From positions 977,980 to 1,041,979 of the forward strand of contig BCJJ01000013.1 of assembly GCA_039545355.1 (NCBI GenBank): a DNA stretch of 64,000 bases, given 5' to 3'. The translations under genes were made by a program, and so were the position numbers. The notes under the pieces are model-generated. The model saw only the letters and a list, made by a program, of their open reading frames with translations, searched no databases and was not told the origin of the DNA. Below are positions 43,701 through 55,131 of the stretch, one piece after another (position 1 is the stretch's first letter; each line of letters opens with the position of its first letter). The stretch comes from Trichosporon coremiiforme. Lineage: Eukaryota; Basidiomycota; Tremellomycetes; Trichosporonales; Trichosporonaceae.

Positions 43701-45146
43701 CGCGTCGTTGGCGCTTACACTCCTGGTGCGGATCGACTCCCGGTGGGAATGAAGTATGGCGTCGCCGAGCACTGGCAGCTCCTGTTCCGCAGCGCGCTAC
43801 CTGTTGTCGAGAGCAAGAACCGAATCGACCACATCGACCCGCGCGGAAACGACAAGCCGAGCGTGCAGCAGAAGCACAGGCTGATTGTGCCCGAGCACAC
43901 CAATCTGTCGGTGCAGTTCGGCTTCGCTGACGACTCGGTGCGCGTGTACTGCCAGGAGACGGGCCAGAAGGTAATTTAATTTCGTGTCTACGGTAACTGA
44001 CCGCAGCTCGTGTTCATCATCGAAGGCGTGCCTGTGCAGCATGCGGCGTTTGCGTCGCCGACGCTGCTGATCACAGTCTCGCCGCTCGGCGTCATCACTG
44101 CGTGGCGGCTGATCATCAAGGGCTCCGGATCACGGCGGGGCGACGTCCAGCTCTCCCGCGAGGCGACATTGCGCGGCCATGACCAGCCCGTGACGTGCAT
44201 AGCGGTCAGCACCGCATGGAATATCCTCGTGACGGGTACGCCAGACGGCAACGCAATGGTCTGGGATACGTCGCAGTTACGCTACACGCGCAGCCTTCAG
44301 ACGCCGAGCACTTCGCCCATCCAGCTCGTCGGCATCAACGAGTCGAACGGTCACGTCGCACTCGCGTCCGAGAACAGTCTGTACGTGTACAGTCTGAACG
44401 GGCACGCGATTGCGAGCACGTCTCTGGACTCTAGCTCGTGCTTTACCGGTGGCATCTCGTTCCTGCCGCGTGAGTTCCTGACTCTCGGCGACTTCTTCGC
44501 CGTCGGCATCGACAATGGGATCGGTCTGTACCAGGTCGTGCCCGGTAACAGTGCGGCCTCCGGGGCCGAGAGCGAGCCGACCGAGCCATGGAAGCTGGTC
44601 AAGAAGGGCGAGCTGTCGACCGAGGAGGGATCCGTGACTGCAGTCCGCTTCGTCGGCGAAGTGCTGTACGCCGCCTTTGAGCCGGTCGCAACTTCTGCGA
44701 CAGAGGAAGCCGCGCACGCTACGAGCTCGCCCCGGACCAAACACAAGAAGTACGGCCTGTACCAATGGACCCTGCCCGAGGGTCCCGTCCGCCCCGTCTC
44801 CGACTCCATCAGCGCCTGCATGTCCCCCGACTGCACCCGGTCGTTCGGCCTTCTCGAGCCCCGGAGGATTTGCAGCGGGTGCGGCGGCGCCCTCTGCTCG
44901 ACGCACGCCGTGCCCGTCGAGACACTGGGCGGCGCGCGGTTCTGCGACCAGTGCCGTGTCCAGCTCGCCATTGCCAATGGACTGGGACTGCTCCCGAGCG
45001 CGGGCAGCTCGGCACCCAGCGGAGGAGGGAATCGGAGCAGGAGCGGATCCCTTGCCGACCGGATTCGGAGCAGGAGCGCGAGTCTTGTCGATGGGAGCCG
45101 GAACTTGGCCGGTTGGGGACAGCCGAGTCCCCTGGGCAGCCAGTAG
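37771..45146 (+). CDS. BPH1: BEACH-WD40 protein (Bph1/neurobeachin/LYST family) with C-terminal zinc finger
   Basis: Giant membrane-trafficking scaffold of about 2395 residues. Exons 37771-38046, 38099-38335, 38399-42197, 42235-43970 and 44007-45146 join in frame. Order of parts: helical N-terminal repeats; a concanavalin-A-like module at about 470-590 (FFFSCWLRISKLNEAITLLHL, ARFYINGVRVGAVRVAYP); armadillo-like helices; PH-BEACH at about 1480-1615 (LYLIDGLVQTADGQ); BEACH at about 1640-1940 with NFAYLQMLNQHANRTPND, YPVFPWVVADYESK, HYGTHYSSSMIVCGYMIRM and HPLSYRGAVDLDA; WD40 repeats; and a C-terminal Cys-rich finger (CMSPDC, RRICSGCGGALCSTHA, FCDQC) like the FYVE-type finger of this family. A further 39-nt frame-neutral intron (40794-40832) is possible. 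In yeast Bph1 acts in vacuolar sorting and wall integrity. Confidence 0.93.
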
Positions 45147-45349
45147 CCGTCGCCGAAGGCGTCGACAGAGGAGAAGAGTACTGTCAGTGAGGAAATGGAT
45201 CAGTGGATCTCATGGAGAGTAGATTAAATGTAAACCCTCGATGTAATTCCTTGTGTACACTCTATCTATCGTGCAACAAACTTCGACCCTTCGCACTCTC
45301 CCAGCGGGAGGACATGCCTCAGCTCGCGGCCTTGGGCTGCGCCTCCCTC

Positions 45350-46124
45350 CTATGCCCTCGCCGCCAGCAACTGGGCACGTTCCCTCTCCAACCTCTCGCG
45401 TTTATTCCTCAACATGCCAATCTTCCTCCTCTGGGCCATGGTCAGATCCTTTCTCGCCTCGACCTCCCCGACCTCGCCCAATTTACACCCGACCCTCTCC
45501 TCCTCGCTACTGAGGAAGGAACTGGCATACTTGGGCGCGCGGGGGAGGGCTGGTTTCAGCGCCGACTCGAGTTGTTGCAGCCTGGCTCGGGCGTGAGAGA
45601 CCTGTGTGGCTTCGGCGGACACGAGCGTCTCGGCGCGCTCCACTAGAGAGTCTATTTGGGGACGGAGAGAGGTTGCGTACTCGTGTCGACGTTTCGTCAC
45701 TGTTGGTTCGGGCAGGACGAGGAACCACTGTAGTGTCAGTCGGACCCCACGCTGCCCTCTTGAACAATCCCAGTCCTCCGGTCCTCCAGTCCTCCGGTTC
45801 TCCGGTCTTCCGGTCTTCCGGTCTTCCGGTTCTCCCGTCTTCCGGTCCTTCAGACCTGCGGCCCTCGGCCCAACTCACCACATTGTGATCAAAGATCTTC
45901 TTCATCCGGGGCAGATCCTTGATGCCCGGCTCGAAGGCCTTATTCGTCGCGTCGAGGCGCGAGACACACGCCTCAGTGCTCGCGACACAGTCCTCGAGCG
46001 AGGACAGAAAGTCGGACGAGGGCACTTGCAGACTCTGCCGCAGGGCGTTGGGGGCGTAGGACTGGCGGGCGGAGGGGTGGAGCGACTGCCGCGGCGCGGG
46101 GAAGAGGGATTGTCGCGTTGCCAT
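45350..46124 (-). CDS. SPC19: DASH complex subunit Spc19
   Basis: Kinetochore protein of the DASH/Dam1 ring that couples chromosomes to microtubules. Exons 45879-46124 and 45350-45727 give 207 residues, close to the family size. The N-terminal part repeats short RQSL/RQSY units, then the family core begins with LRQSLQVPSSDFLSSLEDCV and continues FEPGIKDLPRMKKIFDHNVW, FLVLPEP-T across the junction. The C-terminal half is a coiled coil (YATSLRPQIDSLVERAETL; RRKIGMLRNKRERLERERAQ). The intron (45728-45878) is longer than most and contains a minisatellite. Transcribed divergently from the ACT-domain gene. Its presence fits fungi with a DASH complex. Confidence 0.78.
45774..45850 (-). repeat. Minisatellite inside the SPC19 intron
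   Basis: About eight imperfect copies of an 8-9-nt unit (TCCGGTCTT / TCCTCCGG) in tandem on the plus strand. The repeat lies wholly within the intron, so copy-number changes would alter intron length but not the protein. Confidence 0.85.
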
Positions 46125-47091
46125 GGTGTTGGCGGATTGGTGGGCGGGAGACCTGGTCGAGTCACGATACGGCGGCGTCGTACGTATCGTAAGACAATCG
46201 GGAGGGAGTGATGTGGCTTGGAGCTAGATTCGTGCGAGATAAGGAAACTGTGAGTCGGTTTGTTTACGAGCACCGAGCGGACAGACCATGTCCAGAGTGG
46301 AGGTGGGAGGTGGATTGGTCCCGTTGCGGCGGGTGCTCTGGGTGGCGACGGGAGTTCCCTAGGTCTTGTTTGGTTCCTAGGCGTACGGTACGTGAATCTC
46401 CGAGTTTTCGGACCGCCGGCTGTGGACCCCTTTTCCGGCTGCTTTCACACTCCGTACACTGCGTACCTCTCACAACGTGTGCGCGGGAGTGCAGCTTAGT
46501 TGCGTAGTGTGATCGGGCATGCGTCGATCGTGTTATCGTACTGCAATGAGAGACGCGCGGCGACGTCCACCCGGAGCCGATACCCAAGGGGATGATTTCG
46601 TCATATCCCGCCCAGATGGCCTTGGTGGCCAATCGGCCCTGCGCCTGGTGCCGAGAACTCGGCGGCGTCTCGGCGCGGCATACTCTGAGCTGTACACGAA
46701 CATCAACCTACGAACGAGACCTTGCATTGGCTGTCAGTTGGGGCTTGCTGAGACAAGACTGCGCAGCACCGAGCGTGCCTCGATCGCATGGTGTAGCGGT
46801 GGCGTCAAGGCAGAGCCTAGCAGAGCGCACTAGTGACCTCCGCCGCAGACGGCACGGCACCGCGATCGCACAGACCAGCCGGGCGACGACCAACAGACCA
46901 AGCGTGACTCAATTCCACATAGACGACTCTATGCATCGCACTCTCCTCTCTCTAATCTCTTCTCCACCATTTACACTTCCTTGCATTCGTTCACCGGTCA
47001 CTGTCACTGCATAGCATAGCGTCGTGTAACTCGTCGACCCCAGCCCCGCCGCTCGCCCCGCACCGACGCTCCCTTCCCCCCGCGCAGGGCG
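46125..47091. promoter_or_regulatory. Divergent promoter region between SPC19 and the CASTOR-like gene
   Basis: About 970 nt between two diverging start codons. No open frame looks real. The right 170 nt are C/T-rich, as in other leaders of this window. Confidence 0.5.
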
Positions 47092-49577
47092 ATGTCCAGT
47101 ATCACTATCGAGTGAGTCCCCGTGGTCTGCGAGGAAGACTGCGGCACGCACACTCCATGCGGTGTACGTAGTGACTGCATGCCGTTACGGCGTGAAGCTA
47201 CCGCTGCATTGGTGCTGCATATTACATGCTGCAGCTGCTGGCTGCTGTCACACACTGTTCACGCTCATTCTGCTATGTACGTCTCAACCTCAGCTGACAA
47301 CCCAGCCCCCTCGAAACTTCAGTGTCCATCGTCCATATACCAGTCCACCTCGCGCAGAACTACACGAACCAGCTGTATTGGACGCTGGAGCGGGCGAGGG
47401 AGTGCGAGTTCTTCAACCTCACCGCGAACCGCATCGAGGTGAGTCTACCGAACGTACAGAAGCGGGTGGACGATCGGGGGAAGCATGAACAACAAAGCGT
47501 GTGATCTCCTTGCTCGCGTCCCCTTCTGTGACTGGCGTCCACGAATGCGCATGGGCAGGCGTGGCCAGCGTGCCCGCGTGCCCGCGTGCCCGCCGACGAA
47601 CGACGAGCGACGTGGACTGTGCGGGCAGCACGCCATGCAGCACGGAGCGCACGCCGTTACCGCGGCTCGGAAATACGCAGGCAGACAGAGTTAAGCTCCA
47701 GCCAGCGCCGCGGGGCTCAGACATGTCTCATGCGCTGCTGTCGCTGCTCATTGTGTGTCCACGCCGCCGTGACATTTGCCATCGGGGTATCGGAAAGCAA
47801 TGCCCCTATCGCTTTGTTCCTATCTCGCTTCTCCTTACGCTCACTCGCTCTTCGAATCACATGCCCAGAGCTGATAGCAGATTGCCCTGTTCGCATCGAC
47901 GTCGCTGATCAACTCTGAATGGACGCCTGACGAGCATGTCCAGATTGACGGGCCGTGGGGAGTGTTCGAGATCTCGTCTGGCGACTGCGAGGAAGCAGAG
48001 GCCAACTATGGTGAGTGGTCTACGTTGTTGTTGTGCCGTGGCGTTGGAATGGACGCTTGATTTTGGGAATAAGCCACCCTGAGTTACACATCGCACGCAC
48101 CCCCCGCCGGATATCCGTGACATTGACAGAAGAGAAGGCTGACCATCAGACAGCCCGCACCTCCGGCACGTGTCTGCCGCTCTCGCCGGGGGCAACGTCT
48201 CGATCCTCTACCAGTCGAGCTACTTTACCGACTTTCTCCTGGTGAAGGCGGAGGACTTTGAGCGCGCTGCAGACATCTTTCGCGCTCGTGGATGTGAGTA
48301 ACCGGACACGTTGCCGCGCAAGGCACACACCGATCAATTGACCGTGACGAGCATCCCGAGCAACTGCCCACTCGTACGAGCAGGGTGTGCGTCGTCATTG
48401 TGCAGACCTAGTGGCTGACTTACAGGGCATGTCGATGCCGTTGCACCCATCCCGCACGCACGCCGGAGCAGCCACTCGCCTCCGTCGCCTCCAGACTCGC
48501 CGATTGCCGAGATCACCGTGCTGTCATCGCCCTTGGCGTGCATCGGCCTTCCGCTTGACGTCGAGGAGCGGTCAAGCGAGCGTCTCCGCAAGTTCCTTGT
48601 GTGGCCGAACAGAGTGAAGGACGCCCTGCGGTCGAGCTCGAGCTCCTCGGGGCGATCACGCTCGCGGTCAGCAGGGCCCAGCACCAGACCATTCATCAGC
48701 TACACGCGGACTGAGGACGGCATCTCCATCTCAACGGAGATCCGCGTGCTCAAGTCACTGTTTGACCAGGAAGAGGAGCTGCTGAGTGCGGCGGGTGAAC
48801 TCGACGACAGCGACTCGGAGAGCTCGACATCGTCTGCGTCGCAGGAGAGCCGACGTGTCAGCCTGCCAGGGACGATCCCGCTGCACTGGAGCCAGAGTTC
48901 GACACCGACAACGAAGTCGTACGTGATCACACCGGTACGCTCGGCTGTATCCTCCCCGCTGCGGTCCGGCTTCGCGATGACAGGCATGTCTCGCTCTTCG
49001 TCAGGGCACAGTCGGACCCAGAGTGATGGTGTGCGCCGCGCGCCGCCTATGATGCGGCGCTGCAGCGAGGGTGCAGGAGCTACACTCCGCAACTGGACCT
49101 GGGGTAGAAGCTCGATGAGCTCGATGGGTTTGGAGGCGGTCGAGAGCGAGATTGGCAAGTTGGGGCCGGCGCTCGAGCGCATTCAGCAGTCGCAAGACTG
49201 CGACGAGCCCGACGACAGCGGCATGCCGACACCAGACTTCAAGAACGACCCGGTCGAGTCGAGCCGCACGATGCGCTGCTTGCAGTTAGATCTGCGGTCT
49301 CTGGATAGCAACACATATCATCTGGGTGAGTGTTGAGGGGAGGAGCATGAGCTGGAACGCGCTTCCGGTCCGCTAACAGACAGACAAATCCGGTCTCGTG
49401 ACCAAGTTTTCGGACCTGCTGCACTCGAATGGTGTGCGGATGCTGTACTCGAGCACGACGAACACGGCGAACATTCTCGTGCGGGGCCGCGACGTGCTGA
49501 CGGCGGAGGCATTGCTGCGCGCACCGCCAGAGCCGGAATCGGACTCGGACGTTGAGATGGACGACGCCGAGGCATGA
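47092..49577 (+). CDS. ACT-domain protein resembling CASTOR arginine sensors
   Basis: Exons 47092-47111, 47306-47438, 47881-48010, 48150-48293, 48426-49325 and 49384-49577 give 506 residues. The N-terminal ACT-type half reads VSIVHIPVHLAQNYTNQLYW, EFFNLTANRIEIALFA, IDGPWGVFEISSG and LAGGNVSILYQSSYFTDFLLV, closely following the human CASTOR layout (KFFSLT..., PIGV-x-KIA, ISVFMLSTYQTDFILV). A second ACT unit is split by a 240-residue Ser-rich insert: ITVLSSPLACIGLPLDVEE, and at the C-terminus RCLQLDLRSLDSNTYHLDKSG, RMLYSSTTNTANILVRG. CASTOR binds arginine and regulates TORC1 through GATOR2; whether this one senses an amino acid is unknown. The intron at 47439-47880 is 442 nt, far longer than the typical 50; joining its flanks restores a continuous beta strand, so I keep it. 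Confidence 0.75.
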
Positions 49578-49927
49578 GTAATGGGCTGGCGGCACGGCGG
49601 CACCCACCGAACGCCTGCGAGGAAATTCCCACATCGGGTCTAAGACAGTGACGTAACGACCGAGCTTAACGAGCGACACGAAAAAGGGGCGCGCGCGACA
49701 AACGCGTCACGTCATACATTACGGGACGGGGGACGCGTCGTGCGTCCCACCGAGCAGCATGCATGTACTCACTTGGCAACGATTCCCACGCCGCGTCCTG
49801 TGCAAGCCAACGGGCGGAGCGCGCGTGCTTTCACTGCTTTCGTGCAACATGACCTTCGCATCAGCGTGTTCGTGTGACTACCCATCGGTGTCAGTGTGAG
49901 TCCAGGGCTTGGAGCATGCCAAGAATT

Positions 49928-49962
49928 GACTGGAGTGGGAGTGGGAGTGGGAGTGGGAGTGA
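49928..49962. repeat. Tandem repeat, 6-nt unit GGAGTG x5-6
   Basis: Uninterrupted GGAGTG/GTGGGA hexamers in non-coding sequence just downstream of the CASTOR-like gene. Confidence 0.85.
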
Positions 49963-52682
49963 GAGGTCATTGAGCATGGCCCCCTCAAAGTGGGTCGGGT
50001 GTTGGAATGGGATCGGAAAGCTCTGACTTTCGGAGCCGGAGCCTGACAGTTCACCTGAACAATCCTGGTTCGAAGCAGTGGGAGTGGGAACTGTAAAGTG
50101 GAACGGGGCAACGGGGGCCTGAGGGAGCCTGAGAGGTTCGGTTCAGATCTGGGTTTCGCAGAATAGGATGATTGAATAGGATCAGCTGAGGCTGAGGTTT
50201 GGCAGTCGTCGGCGCCGTCGCTGGAGTTGCGGGGTGCGGGTGAATAGGCAAAAGTAGAGTTTGGCGAATGCTTTCTCTTCCGTCCTTTCTGTCGGTTTCC
50301 CAGAAGCACACCCGAAAACACCTGAAGACACCTGAGCGGAGAACAAGCTCTGACAGAATGCGAGTTGTCAATTACCAGGGCCAAGCGAGTACACGGATTG
50401 GCACGACTGGAAATAGGAGAGGTACGGAGGTGCCACGCGGCCCAGGTTAGCTAAGTGCAAGGCCGAAAGGACAAAGTCCGAAGCGCGCGACAGTGTGGGA
50501 GGGGAAGCTGCAATTGACATGACTCATTCAGATGAGACTGACGCCGAGTCGCAGATCTCAGTGCCCAGCGCGTGAGAGAGTAAGTGCTCACGAGACCAGC
50601 TCGAGTCTGTGCTCACGAGACTGTGAGACTGTACCTCTGACTTCAGCGCAGTCCAGCGCATGCTGCGCAGCCCGCAATGAAGTCCTGCTATCCTGCATAC
50701 TGACCTCACCACGACACCTGCGCCGAGACCAAGATCCCACCCCAGACCCAAACGGAGCTCCCATGATCGTCTACTGCGCCAAAAGCTGAGTGGAGGGCGA
50801 TGCCCAGATGCCCAGAAGCTCAAGTGCCCGGGTGCCCACCACATTCAGAGCCATTCAATCATTGACATTCGGTTCAGCCCCCAAACCAAAGCTTCCATCC
50901 TTCTGGCATGCTCCAATTCGCAAGCCCAAGTTCCGGCAGACATGGCAGGAATGATTCATGACCCGGGTCACCCGCGAGATCGACAATGGGCCACAGTGTA
51001 GAACGGGGTTTGCAAGGTCGCCACGATCTCCCAGTCTCGACGCGTCGAGCCGAGCAAGAGTGTGATCGAGAAGCAATCTGCTCCACCCGTGTTCTGCCGT
51101 ACACGTATCTGTTCAGCCGTGGTTTCGTGGTCTGCCGCGATTGCGTTTGGCGCGCTGAAACGCAGAAGATGAATGGCGTTGCCCACCCTCGTCTCTATGA
51201 ATTCATCGAGCTCCACACTCCTCCCTGTCGTATCTGGCCACTGGAGAGTTCATCCGCCGTCAGCTGCCTCCACTCTGTTACGACCCGTACTTCGTGGAGA
51301 TCTCGTTATGCATGCCCAGTCCCTAGGAGTCCAGAAGTTTACAGTTGGACTCGTGACGAGCCAACATACTCCGACGCGCAGAGTCGCGCCTGAGATAAAT
51401 CAAATAGAGCAACTTTGGGACAGACTACTTTCACCCTTTGACCCCTTTGGAGCCCGGCTGAGCCCCAGTCGCGCCCTAGTTCACTGCAATCTCACGCAGG
51501 ACCAAAGCCCACTTGTCTGATCCCCACGGCATGTATCATGATCGAGTGCACAGACATTGGGTTAGCGGTCATTACACCCCGGTCCTCCGTCGAGTCATGA
51601 AAGACGGTCGCGATGGACGCGTTCCGTGTCGTAATGAGTTCTCGACATTGTTGACTCTCCCGACGGGCGTTCCTTGGATTGCACATGAGGCACTGGCCGT
51701 CGGGCGAACTGCACCACTGTCCTGGTCTTCCCTGGTCTCTGGCCCCTCAGTCATGGGAGTGGAAATGGAAAGTCCCGCGCAGCAACTCGCATTAGAACTG
51801 GATGAATGGGTATCACGGCAGCACCGTGTCCCAGCCTCATATCCTTGAATAAGCGCTCCGAGACCCCAGGTCCGGTATAACGTACATACCGGCCCCAATG
51901 CTCCGAATGACTGCGATGGGCCACAGTCTCGTATCAAGACTGGAGTGTACCGTCCCCCGCGTCCGACTCCACGACTCCACGACTGCCAGCAGACCAGAAG
52001 TTGGCGACGAGTGCCGAAGGTACTACTGAGGACTGAGTGCCTCTTTCGCGTCCTTCGTCCAACGAGAACGAGATCCAAGAAACGCGTCCCGTTCCCTGGT
52101 ACCCGGGCCCTGGTAGACACTATAGTCACCCGCAGTATGTACAGCGTCACCTGCCCCGTCCTCTTGCTCCCACCTGCGAGATCCCCGGATCTCCTGGGAT
52201 TCTGCCATCTCCGCTCCACCATCTCTGCTCCACCATCGCACTCGTCGCAGCACAGGGCAGTCACCTGCCCTGTTCTCTCCTCAATCACCCAGTCACCGGC
52301 CCCGAGCAAACCATGCAAACCAGAAAGCCTCGAAGAGAATGTGCCTGGCGCATTGAGAGATTGAGAGATCAGTGGTGAGATGCCCTGCGAGATGCCTTTG
52401 AGATGGCTGGTCGTCGAATTGATTTATTATTTATTTACCTTTCGAGGATATTTTGGCTAATGACTTACTTGACCAAGGGTCGGGCCGATACTGGGGCCAA
52501 CCGAGCTGGCCAGATTCGCTCCATCCGAGAAACTCTCGAACCGTGAAGCAAGCTCTATACTCCACGCTTCAGCCTCTAGGTCCATCTCTAGGTCCGAATC
52601 TTATGGTTGCCACTCCGCGAAGCCCCCACCACCCCCCAATACCCTGTAGACTCTGACCTGAGAGCGCCTTCGCCACTGAGAG

Positions 52683-52733
52683 AACCAGAGCTAGAATCAG
52701 AGCTAGAACCAGAGCTAGAATCCGAGCCAGAAT
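52683..52733. repeat. Tandem repeat, 12-nt unit AGAGCTAGAAYC x4
   Basis: Four copies of a 12-mer alternate between AATC and AACC endings, with the last copy diverged. Non-coding context. Confidence 0.8.
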
Positions 52734-53433
52734 GCAGCCACTCGAAAGGAGAGAGCGTCAGCGGCGCCTGGAAGCTCGAGATTTTGACGTCTAGCCCCCC
52801 GCCGCAAGACTGACTGCACACTCTCAAGCTTCGGGCATGCAGACTCCCAGTCTGTCTCGGTTGTCTTGGGCACCGCTGGCACTGACCGCACCCACACCCA
52901 TGTCTCTGTGCCTCTGGACCTATCGTCGTGTAGGCGTAGAGAGACAGGGCACCCGCTGGAACCGCGTATCTCACGTCCACGCCGTACCTTTCTTGCGGTC
53001 ACCCCGGTTCCTCCAGTCGTGAACGTCCCTTACGCTTTCTGACCGAGCTCATCCTGCCCTTCCCCGACTCCCACGAACTCGTACCCATCAACGCATCCAG
53101 AACAACAGACAACTGACGCCTGTTCCCACATACCCACGGCCTGCTTGGCGCCAACCACTCACATCTCCCTTCGGACTCGCGATGACGCTTGCTGTTCGCT
53201 GCTGATCAGCCGGCTCGCGCTGCTCGCACTAGCCCTGCTACTGGTGCCCCTGGTGCCCGCGCTTACGCGCGGACACTCGTCGGGTGGTACAATGTATGCA
53301 TGATGATTACAGTATGCGTATTGGTGTATGGTTCACAACAGAAGGCATGAACGAGTAGTTGTACAATATTGCGATGAGATGAGAGAGATTCAATGTTCAG
53401 ATCAATCAATGGATGCGGCCGGCGCTGCGGGTC

Positions 53434-55131
53434 TCACCAAGGGGCAGCGGGGGCCTGGAGGCGGAGGGGGCGGCCGCGGATCGTGCTCGCGTCATCGGGC
53501 TCGTCCGTGTCCATATCGGACGCGCTGCCGCTGAGGCCGAGGAGGGCACCGAGGCGCACAGAGGAGCGGGGCGGAGACAGGCTCTTGTTCGAGGTCGAGC
53601 GCTGGTGCCGAGGCAGGTTCATGCCAAAAGATGGTGAGTTGGGCGAGGCAGAGGCTGTAGCAGAAGGCTGCTCCTCCTCGACCTCCTCGGGAACCTGGTG
53701 GGACTGCGGCCAGAGCAGCGACGGGCGGAAGTGGATCGGCGTCTGAGGCTCGGCCAAGCGGCTCACGGCCGTCGGCGTCGTCCCCTCAATCTCGAGCACA
53801 GCCGGAGAGGACGACGACGTAGGGAAGCGCCACGCGTCAATCGTGGCGCGGAGAGCGTCCGTCTTGGTGCGGCGCACCGGAGTCAATCCGGGAGAGTCGT
53901 TGTAGCGGCTGCGCGGCGGGGCAGCGAGGGCCGGGCCAGCAGCCTGCGGGGTGAAGCTGATGCTGCGCCGGATGTGCAGCTTGGGCGAGGCAGATCGGCG
54001 CAGATCCTTCTTGGAAGATGGCGGCGGGGAGGCGGCCGGCGACGCGGTCGCGAGGTAGAGGGCGGTGTGAGACTCAGACAGCGACGACGCATGGGCAGCG
54101 AGGTTCGACATGGGTCGCGAGCGAACGAGCGAGCCCCGTCGGCGGTCCGGGGCGGCCGGCGCTCCTGGCGGTGACCTCAAGACCGCGACTGGCGGGGGCG
54201 AGGGCGTACGGGGCGGGCGGATGACGGGGTTGAACGCGACGTGCTCTGGGGTGGAGGGCATGTCAAAGTCGGCGTGGATGTCGGCCGTGTCCATGTCGTC
54301 GCCAAACTCGTTCTCCATGCTGATGATTTCATCGAGCATGTCGTTGACTGCTAGCCGCTTGGATGGCGGGGCGTCATTGTCGATCGAGTGCGTCCGTCGT
54401 GATGCCTTGAGGGTGGTTCGGTCGGTCGAGAGGTTCTCGCGTGCATCCTCAAGAATGACGCTGTTCAGGGCGACATTACGCGAAGACGTACTCGGATTGC
54501 GGCTGAGGCTCATCGAGCTCGACATGGATGACAGGGAGAAGACGGATGACGCGGTTGACGTGTTGCGAGAATGCGACGAGACGAGCTCGGGCACGCTTGG
54601 GGACAGCATGAGGTTGCGCGCAGACATGGGCGAGATGCTGTCGTTGCCGTCGGCACGCTGCTTTCGCCGCCGCTCTTCGCGCGTGAGGTCGGTGCGGTAC
54701 GGGTCCGCGCGGACCGCTCGTCGATGGCGGGATCCAGTCGCGTCATAGTCGTCGATCTCGAACGAGTGGTCGGGATGCGTCGTCGAGTTGTTGCGCGTAT
54801 GCGTCAACGACGAGAAAGCGTCCTGGCGGGCACAGTCCGGGGAACAGTACATGCCAGAGTCCGCGTCGACGCGACGGCCGCAGCCGCAACGGAACGAGCG
54901 GCGATGGCGGCGGAAGTCGCGAGATGATGACGAGGACGCGAACGCGCTGTAGTCGGGGGCACCCATGCACGCGGCAGATGATGTTGATGGCGAGTCCAGC
55001 TCGCGGGGGAAGGGAACGCCGCGTATCGTAGTGTTGGTGAATCGTTTCGACGAGTCCTCAACGTCGCAGACGTCTGCCGCGGCGGCAAGGTTGAGGTTGC
55101 GAACCGAAGTCGTTGATGGGAGGAAAGACAT
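53434..55131 (-). CDS. Unrecognised Ser/Pro-rich protein with CxC...CxxxC cluster
   Basis: Single exon, 565 residues from the ATG at 55129-55131 (MSFLPSTTSVRNLNLAAAAD). The frame is open further upstream, but only a GTG, no ATG, precedes this start. Near residues 75-100 is a small Cys cluster FRCGCGRRVDADSGMYCSPD, C, i.e. CxC-x11-CxxxC, likely a zinc-binding knuckle. The rest is low-complexity Ser/Pro/Arg with many RxxS sites, an acidic helix near residue 260-280 (KRLAVNDMLDEIISMENEFG) and phospho-site-like SP motifs (TPSPPP, SASPKL, SLSPPR). It looks like a regulatory, probably phosphorylated protein; I cannot name a family. A long leader with one tiny upstream ORF precedes it, suggesting translational control. 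Confidence 0.7.
   Translation of the reverse strand: MSFLPSTTSVRNLNLAAAADVCDVEDSSKRFTNTTIRGVPFPRELDSPSTSSAACMGAPDYSAFASSSSSRDFRRHRRSFRCGCGRRVDADSGMYCSPDCARQDAFSSLTHTRNNSTTHPDHSFEIDDYDATGSRHRRAVRADPYRTDLTREERRRKQRADGNDSISPMSARNLMLSPSVPELVSSHSRNTSTASSVFSLSSMSSSMSLSRNPSTSSRNVALNSVILEDARENLSTDRTTLKASRRTHSIDNDAPPSKRLAVNDMLDEIISMENEFGDDMDTADIHADFDMPSTPEHVAFNPVIRPPRTPSPPPVAVLRSPPGAPAAPDRRRGSLVRSRPMSNLAAHASSLSESHTALYLATASPAASPPPSSKKDLRRSASPKLHIRRSISFTPQAAGPALAAPPRSRYNDSPGLTPVRRTKTDALRATIDAWRFPTSSSSPAVLEIEGTTPTAVSRLAEPQTPIHFRPSLLWPQSHQVPEEVEEEQPSATASASPNSPSFGMNLPRHQRSTSNKSLSPPRSSVRLGALLGLSGSASDMDTDEPDDASTIRGRPLRLQAPAAPW

Larger units (their letters stand above)
49578..53433. other. Long convergent stretch without a recognisable gene
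   Basis: 3.9 kb between the stop codons of the CASTOR-like gene (plus) and the next gene (minus). Open frames on both strands are short, and none has a domain, signal peptide or credible splice chain. It holds minisatellites at 49928-49962 and 52683-52733 and an AT-rich patch near 52420. Long 3' UTRs or non-coding RNAs are possible. Confidence 0.5.
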
